Assembly: GCA_913056245.1 (NCBI GenBank)
Contig: CAJXME010000026.1
Coordinates: 1 to 9,549, forward strand
DNA length: 9,549 bases
Direction: 5' to 3'
Origin: an uncultured Alphaproteobacteria bacterium
GTDB taxonomy: Bacteria > Pseudomonadota > Alphaproteobacteria > Puniceispirillales > UBA1172
Below, one piece after another: positions 6,457-9,549 of this stretch (the first letter of the stretch is position 1; each line of letters starts with the position of its first letter). A program made the translations under genes and the position numbers. The notes under the pieces are model-generated. The model had not been told where the DNA came from, did not search any database, and saw only the letters and a list, made by a program, of their open reading frames with translations.

Positions 6457-7451
6457 CCATCATTTCCCCGGAAACACTTTGCGCGGGCATCACCGCGGCG
6501 CTCGAATCATCATCGACCTCACCGGAAAATGCCGCTTCGGTGGCGCGCGCCTTAACCTTGGCGGAGATCGATGGCAAAAAAGGCCATGGGCTGAGCCGCG
6601 TGCCCAGTTACGCCGGCCAAGCCAAATCAGGCAAAGTGCAAGGCATGGTCAGCCCAAGTTTCTCGACGCCAAAGCCGGGGGTTTTGGCGATTGATGCAGG
6701 GCATGGCTTTGCTTATCCCGCTTTTGATCTGGTGCTCGATGAATTGCCAAAAATGGCATCAAGCCAAGGCATTGCCATGGCGGGGATTTACCGCTCGCAT
6801 CATTATGGCGTCGCGGGTCATCATGTCGAAAAGGCCGCGGATCAAGGCATGGTGGCGTTGCTCTTTGGCAATACGCCAGCGGCGATGGCGCCATGGGGCG
6901 GTAAGACAGGTTTGTTTGGCACCAATCCGATTGCCTTTGCCGCGCCCATCGCGGGTCAGCCGCCGTTGGTGATTGATCTGGCGACCTCGAAAGTGGCGCG
7001 CGGCAATATCATGGCGGCGGCGCAACGCGGCGAGGATATCCCCGAAGGCTGGGCGCTCGATGCCATGGGGCAACCCACCACCGATGCGAAATCCGCACTC
7101 CGGGGGACGATGGTGCCGCTGGGTGATGCCAAAGGCACGACGCTGGCCCTGATGATCGAAGTCTTGGCGGCGGCCTTGACCGGTGCAGGTTTTGGCTATG
7201 AAGCCACGTCATTTTTTGACGCCGAAGGCGACTACCCCAATGTGGGGCAGTTGATGCTGATGATTGACCCCGGCGCGATGCCGCTTGTCTCGGGTGAGGG
7301 TTTTGCCGAACGGATGGCGGCGATGGCGCAATTGATCACCGATGATGGCGCGCGCTTGCCGGGCAGTGGCCGCATGGCAAAACGCAAAGCGGCGGAAAAA
7401 GGCCTTGAGGTCAATGACGCCGCTTGGCAAGCCGCGCTCGATTTGGCCTGA
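6453..7451 (+). CDS. comC: (R)-sulfolactate dehydrogenase (Ldh_2 malate/lactate dehydrogenase family)
   Basis: A 332-aa NAD(P)-dependent oxidoreductase of the Ldh_2 family, which includes archaeal malate dehydrogenase, AllD and ComC. Together with SlcC it would act as a two-enzyme racemase: SlcC oxidises (S)-sulfolactate to sulfopyruvate and ComC reduces it to (R)-sulfolactate, the substrate of SuyAB. Family landmarks are DGKKGHGLSRVPSY (about 40-53), S115-H116-H117-Y118-G119 where H117 fits the catalytic His of the SxHxG motif, GTNP (T157-N158-P159) and DLATS (175-179). GDYPNVGQLMLMIDP follows near residue 260. The start is set by the 4-bp overlap with slcC. It is the last gene of the operon; a short T-run (7454-7459) follows the stop, but I see no clear hairpin before it. 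Malate, lactate or ureidoglycolate dehydrogenase are the alternatives without the context. Confidence 0.82.
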   Translation: MTIISPETLCAGITAALESSSTSPENAASVARALTLAEIDGKKGHGLSRVPSYAGQAKSGKVQGMVSPSFSTPKPGVLAIDAGHGFAYPAFDLVLDELPKMASSQGIAMAGIYRSHHYGVAGHHVEKAADQGMVALLFGNTPAAMAPWGGKTGLFGTNPIAFAAPIAGQPPLVIDLATSKVARGNIMAAAQRGEDIPEGWALDAMGQPTTDAKSALRGTMVPLGDAKGTTLALMIEVLAAALTGAGFGYEATSFFDAEGDYPNVGQLMLMIDPGAMPLVSGEGFAERMAAMAQLITDDGARLPGSGRMAKRKAAEKGLEVNDAAWQAALDLA

Positions 7452-7638
7452 TCTTTTTTCCTCATCGTTCAATAATTCAATCTCTGGCTATTCTTGCTCT
7501 TGACCGTTTGGGCAAGCGGCGAAGAAGCCGTCAAAGGTGATGGACTTTCTGCCGCCCATGGTTAGGATGGGGATCATAGCACCAACATAAATAAATCGAT
7601 TGGATGAACCCCAATTGGATAGAGCCAAGGAGTGGCAA
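7452..7638. other. Intergenic region between comC and the fadJ-like gene
   Basis: This is 187 bases without a recognised gene. It holds a T-run right after the comC stop (7454-7459) without a convincing stem. There is a small CGGC-GAAGAA-GCCG hairpin (7517-7530). A direct repeat ATTGGAT occurs twice (7599-7605 and 7614-7620), and ATTGG-N7-CCAAT forms an inverted pair (7599-7615) just before the next ribosome binding site. A possible but weak -10 is CATAAA (7586-7591), with only a poor TTAGGA -35 18 bases before it. A 29-codon reading frame lies on the minus strand (7488-7577). The length and content suggest that the next gene is transcribed separately. Confidence 0.4.
7628..7633 (+). promoter_or_regulatory. 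Ribosome binding site of the fadJ-like gene
   Basis: AAGGAG sits about five bases before the ATG at 7639 and selects this start over the in-frame ATG two codons later (7645). Confidence 0.6.
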
Positions 7639-9549
7639 ATGACGATGGAACATTGGTCTTTAAGCGTTGATGATCAAGGCATTGCTTGGGTGACGCTTGA
7701 TGTGCAGGGCAAATCGGTCAATGTCTTGACCCGCGCGGTGGTGGATGAAATGGCCACCCTTGCCGACCAATTGGCCCATCACGATGGCATCACCGCCATG
7801 GCTTTGGTTTGCGGCAAGCCTCAAGGGTTTGTTTATGGCGCGGATATCAATGAATTCACCGATTTGAAAACCGAAGCCGATGTCGGCGCGTTGCTTGATC
7901 ACGTCCATGGCTTGTTCCAGCGCTTTGCCGATTTGCCCTTTCCGACTGTGGCAGGGATCGATGGCTTTGCCCTTGGCGGCGGGTTGGAATTGCCGTTGGT
8001 TTGTGATCGGCTGGTGGCGACGGCATCGCCGAAAACACAATTGGGCTTCCCTGAAGTGAAACTCGGCCTCATGCCGGGCTATGCTGGCACAGGCCGTGCC
8101 TATGGCCGCATTGGGGCGGCGGCGGTGCTGGATATGATGCTGACAGGCCGCATGGTGCCTGCCGCCGAAGCCTTAGACATGGGGCTTGTCGATCAACTTT
8201 GCGATGATGCCGCCGGTCTGCATGACGCGATCCGTGCGATGATCGCCAGCATGGGAGGCGTGAAACCGCCGCGCCCATCAATCACCGGCGAAGACACCAA
8301 AGCCGCGGTTGACGATGCCGCGGCCAAGTTCACCAAACGTCTGCGCCCTGACCATACGCCAGCGCCATTTGCGATTTTGGATCATATCGCGGATAACGCC
8401 CCCGATGCGGCGGCTATTTCCGAGGCTGAAAAAGGCATCTTTCCAGCCTTGATGATGAGCGAGGCTTCCGATGGCCTCCGCCGGGTTTTCCAATTGACGG
8501 ATATGGTCAAAAAGACGGGTCGCGGCGATAGCGAGGTGCAATCGGTTCACGTCATCGGCGCTGGGGTGATGGGCGGCGATATTGCGGCGGTGGCGGCGAT
8601 GTGCGGCTTTAACGTCACCTTGAGCGATATGAATAGCGATGCGATTATGGCGGCGATTGATCGCGCGCGGGCGCTTTATGAACGGCGGCTGAAATCCCCG
8701 GAAAAAATCAACCCTGTGATGGATCGGTTGGTGGCAGACCCTGACCAAAAAGGTTTGGCGGAAGCTGACCTCATCATCGAAGCCGTGGCGGAACGACTTG
8801 ATGTGAAGCAAGCGGTGTTCACGGCGGTGGAAGCCAAAGCCAAGCCCGAGGCTATTCTCGCCACCAACACTTCAGCGATCCCGCTTGAAGACATCGCGTC
8901 GGCCTTAAACGACCCCAGCCGATTGATCGGCCTTCATTTCTTTAATCCCGTGCCGGTCTTGCCGCTGGTGGAGGTGATTTACTCGCAATATTCCAATGAC
9001 CAAGCGATTGCTCGGGGCATGGCCTTTTCTGGTCAAATGAAGAAAATGCCAATCCGCTGCAAATCCGCGCCGGGCTTTGTGGTCAACCGCGCGTTGCTAC
9101 CTTATATCAACGCGGGCATTGCGCAAATGCTGGAGGGCACACCGGCGGATGAAATCGACCAAGCGCTGGTTAATTTCGGCATGCCCATGGGGCCGATTGA
9201 ATTGGCGGATCAAATTGGCCTTGACGTGATGCTGGACGCCTCGACGCCATTGGGAATGCCCGATGAAGTGGCCGCCGCCTTCCAGCAAATGATCGATGCT
9301 GGCACGATTGGCCGCAAATCTGGCCAAGGCTTTTATGAATGGGACGATAAAAAAGCCCTCCGCCCTCGCGCGGTTTATGAAACCCACGCGCAAAAGGCCT
9401 TGGCGGCGACCTTGTTGCAACCGATGATTGACGAATGCCGTGCGGCGGTGGCACAAGGGGTGGTGGATAGCGCCGATCACGCCGATGCCGCGATGATCTT
9501 TGGGGTGGGCTTCCCGCAATTCAAAGGCGGCCCCCTGCATTTTACCGAT
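7639..9549 (+). CDS. fadJ: Fatty-acid oxidation multifunctional protein: enoyl-CoA hydratase / 3-hydroxyacyl-CoA dehydrogenase (partial, C-terminus missing)
   Basis: An open frame of 637 codons running off the right edge; it encodes the alpha subunit of the beta-oxidation complex. It hydrates trans-2-enoyl-CoA and oxidises L-3-hydroxyacyl-CoA, normally with a thiolase partner. The crotonase domain (about 1-190) has oxyanion segment GFVYGADINEF (63-73), ALGGGLELP and catalytic glutamates E117 and E139. Their 22-residue spacing and the SPKTQLGFPEVKLG context match FadJ rather than FadB. The dehydrogenase Rossmann domain (about 303-480) has G307-x-G309-x-x-G312 and the H433/E445 catalytic dyad in GLHFFNPVPVLPLVE. 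The C-terminal dehydrogenase domains follow from SAPGFVVNRALLPY, ending at GVGFPQFKGGPLHF, which usually lies about 60 residues from the end. The start is supported by AAGGAG, with an in-frame ATG two codons on. Residue oddities are Y66 before GAD and PGYAGTGR (146-153) in place of the usual PGxGGTQR. No operon link to comC is evident. Confidence 0.88.
   Translation, partial: MTMEHWSLSVDDQGIAWVTLDVQGKSVNVLTRAVVDEMATLADQLAHHDGITAMALVCGKPQGFVYGADINEFTDLKTEADVGALLDHVHGLFQRFADLPFPTVAGIDGFALGGGLELPLVCDRLVATASPKTQLGFPEVKLGLMPGYAGTGRAYGRIGAAAVLDMMLTGRMVPAAEALDMGLVDQLCDDAAGLHDAIRAMIASMGGVKPPRPSITGEDTKAAVDDAAAKFTKRLRPDHTPAPFAILDHIADNAPDAAAISEAEKGIFPALMMSEASDGLRRVFQLTDMVKKTGRGDSEVQSVHVIGAGVMGGDIAAVAAMCGFNVTLSDMNSDAIMAAIDRARALYERRLKSPEKINPVMDRLVADPDQKGLAEADLIIEAVAERLDVKQAVFTAVEAKAKPEAILATNTSAIPLEDIASALNDPSRLIGLHFFNPVPVLPLVEVIYSQYSNDQAIARGMAFSGQMKKMPIRCKSAPGFVVNRALLPYINAGIAQMLEGTPADEIDQALVNFGMPMGPIELADQIGLDVMLDASTPLGMPDEVAAAFQQMIDAGTIGRKSGQGFYEWDDKKALRPRAVYETHAQKALAATLLQPMIDECRAAVAQGVVDSADHADAAMIFGVGFPQFKGGPLHFTD

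Noticed and set aside
7449..7465. Rho-independent terminator after comC
   Set aside because: A T-run follows the stop, but no GC-rich stem directly precedes it; only 3-4 bp pairings could be drawn.
8278..8811. A 177-codon minus-strand frame opposite the fadJ-like gene, and a similar one at 9097-9540
   Set aside because: Both are His/Arg-rich antisense shadows of a clear multidomain enzyme.

Overview
The window looks like a chromosomal segment of a moderately GC-rich alphaproteobacterium, possibly a marine heterotroph. This rests on protein style, tight ATGA-overlapping operons and gene content (a BmpA-type ABC importer, organosulfonate catabolism, fatty-acid oxidation). Genus cannot be fixed from the sequence. 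There are no RNA genes, insertion sequences, CRISPR arrays or phage genes. Almost all of it is well-packed metabolic coding sequence.

Left third (1-2821, minus strand): an ABC importer operon of the BmpA-associated nucleoside/purine-uptake type. It is transcribed right to left as a double-NBD ATPase, then a 361-aa permease, then the N-terminal 54 codons of a second permease cut by the window edge. Both junctions are 4-bp ATGA overlaps. The substrate-binding lipoprotein expected for this system is not in view. Next (2932-3873, minus) is a DMT/EamA-family membrane transporter.

Centre (4049-7451, plus strand), divergent from the EamA gene across a 175-bp intergenic region: four tightly packed genes that read as a sulfolactate degradation module. 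They are suyA and suyB ((R)-sulfolactate sulfo-lyase, giving pyruvate and sulfite), slcC ((S)-sulfolactate dehydrogenase, D-2-hydroxyacid dehydrogenase fold) and comC ((R)-sulfolactate dehydrogenase, Ldh_2/malate-lactate dehydrogenase fold). The two opposite-stereospecificity dehydrogenases would interconvert (S)- and (R)-sulfolactate through sulfopyruvate, and SuyAB would then desulfonate the R form. The divergent intergenic region carries candidate promoters in both directions and a perfect 16-bp palindrome that could be an operator. Neither a regulator nor a sulfite export or oxidation gene lies in the window.

Right third (7639-9549, plus strand): most of a FadJ-type multifunctional fatty-acid oxidation protein (enoyl-CoA hydratase plus 3-hydroxyacyl-CoA dehydrogenase), running off the edge after 637 codons. 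A 187-bp gap separates it from comC, and it is probably a separate transcription unit. I do not see an undescribed system. The most noteworthy content is the complete suyAB-slcC-comC set, its divergent EamA transporter and the palindrome between them.
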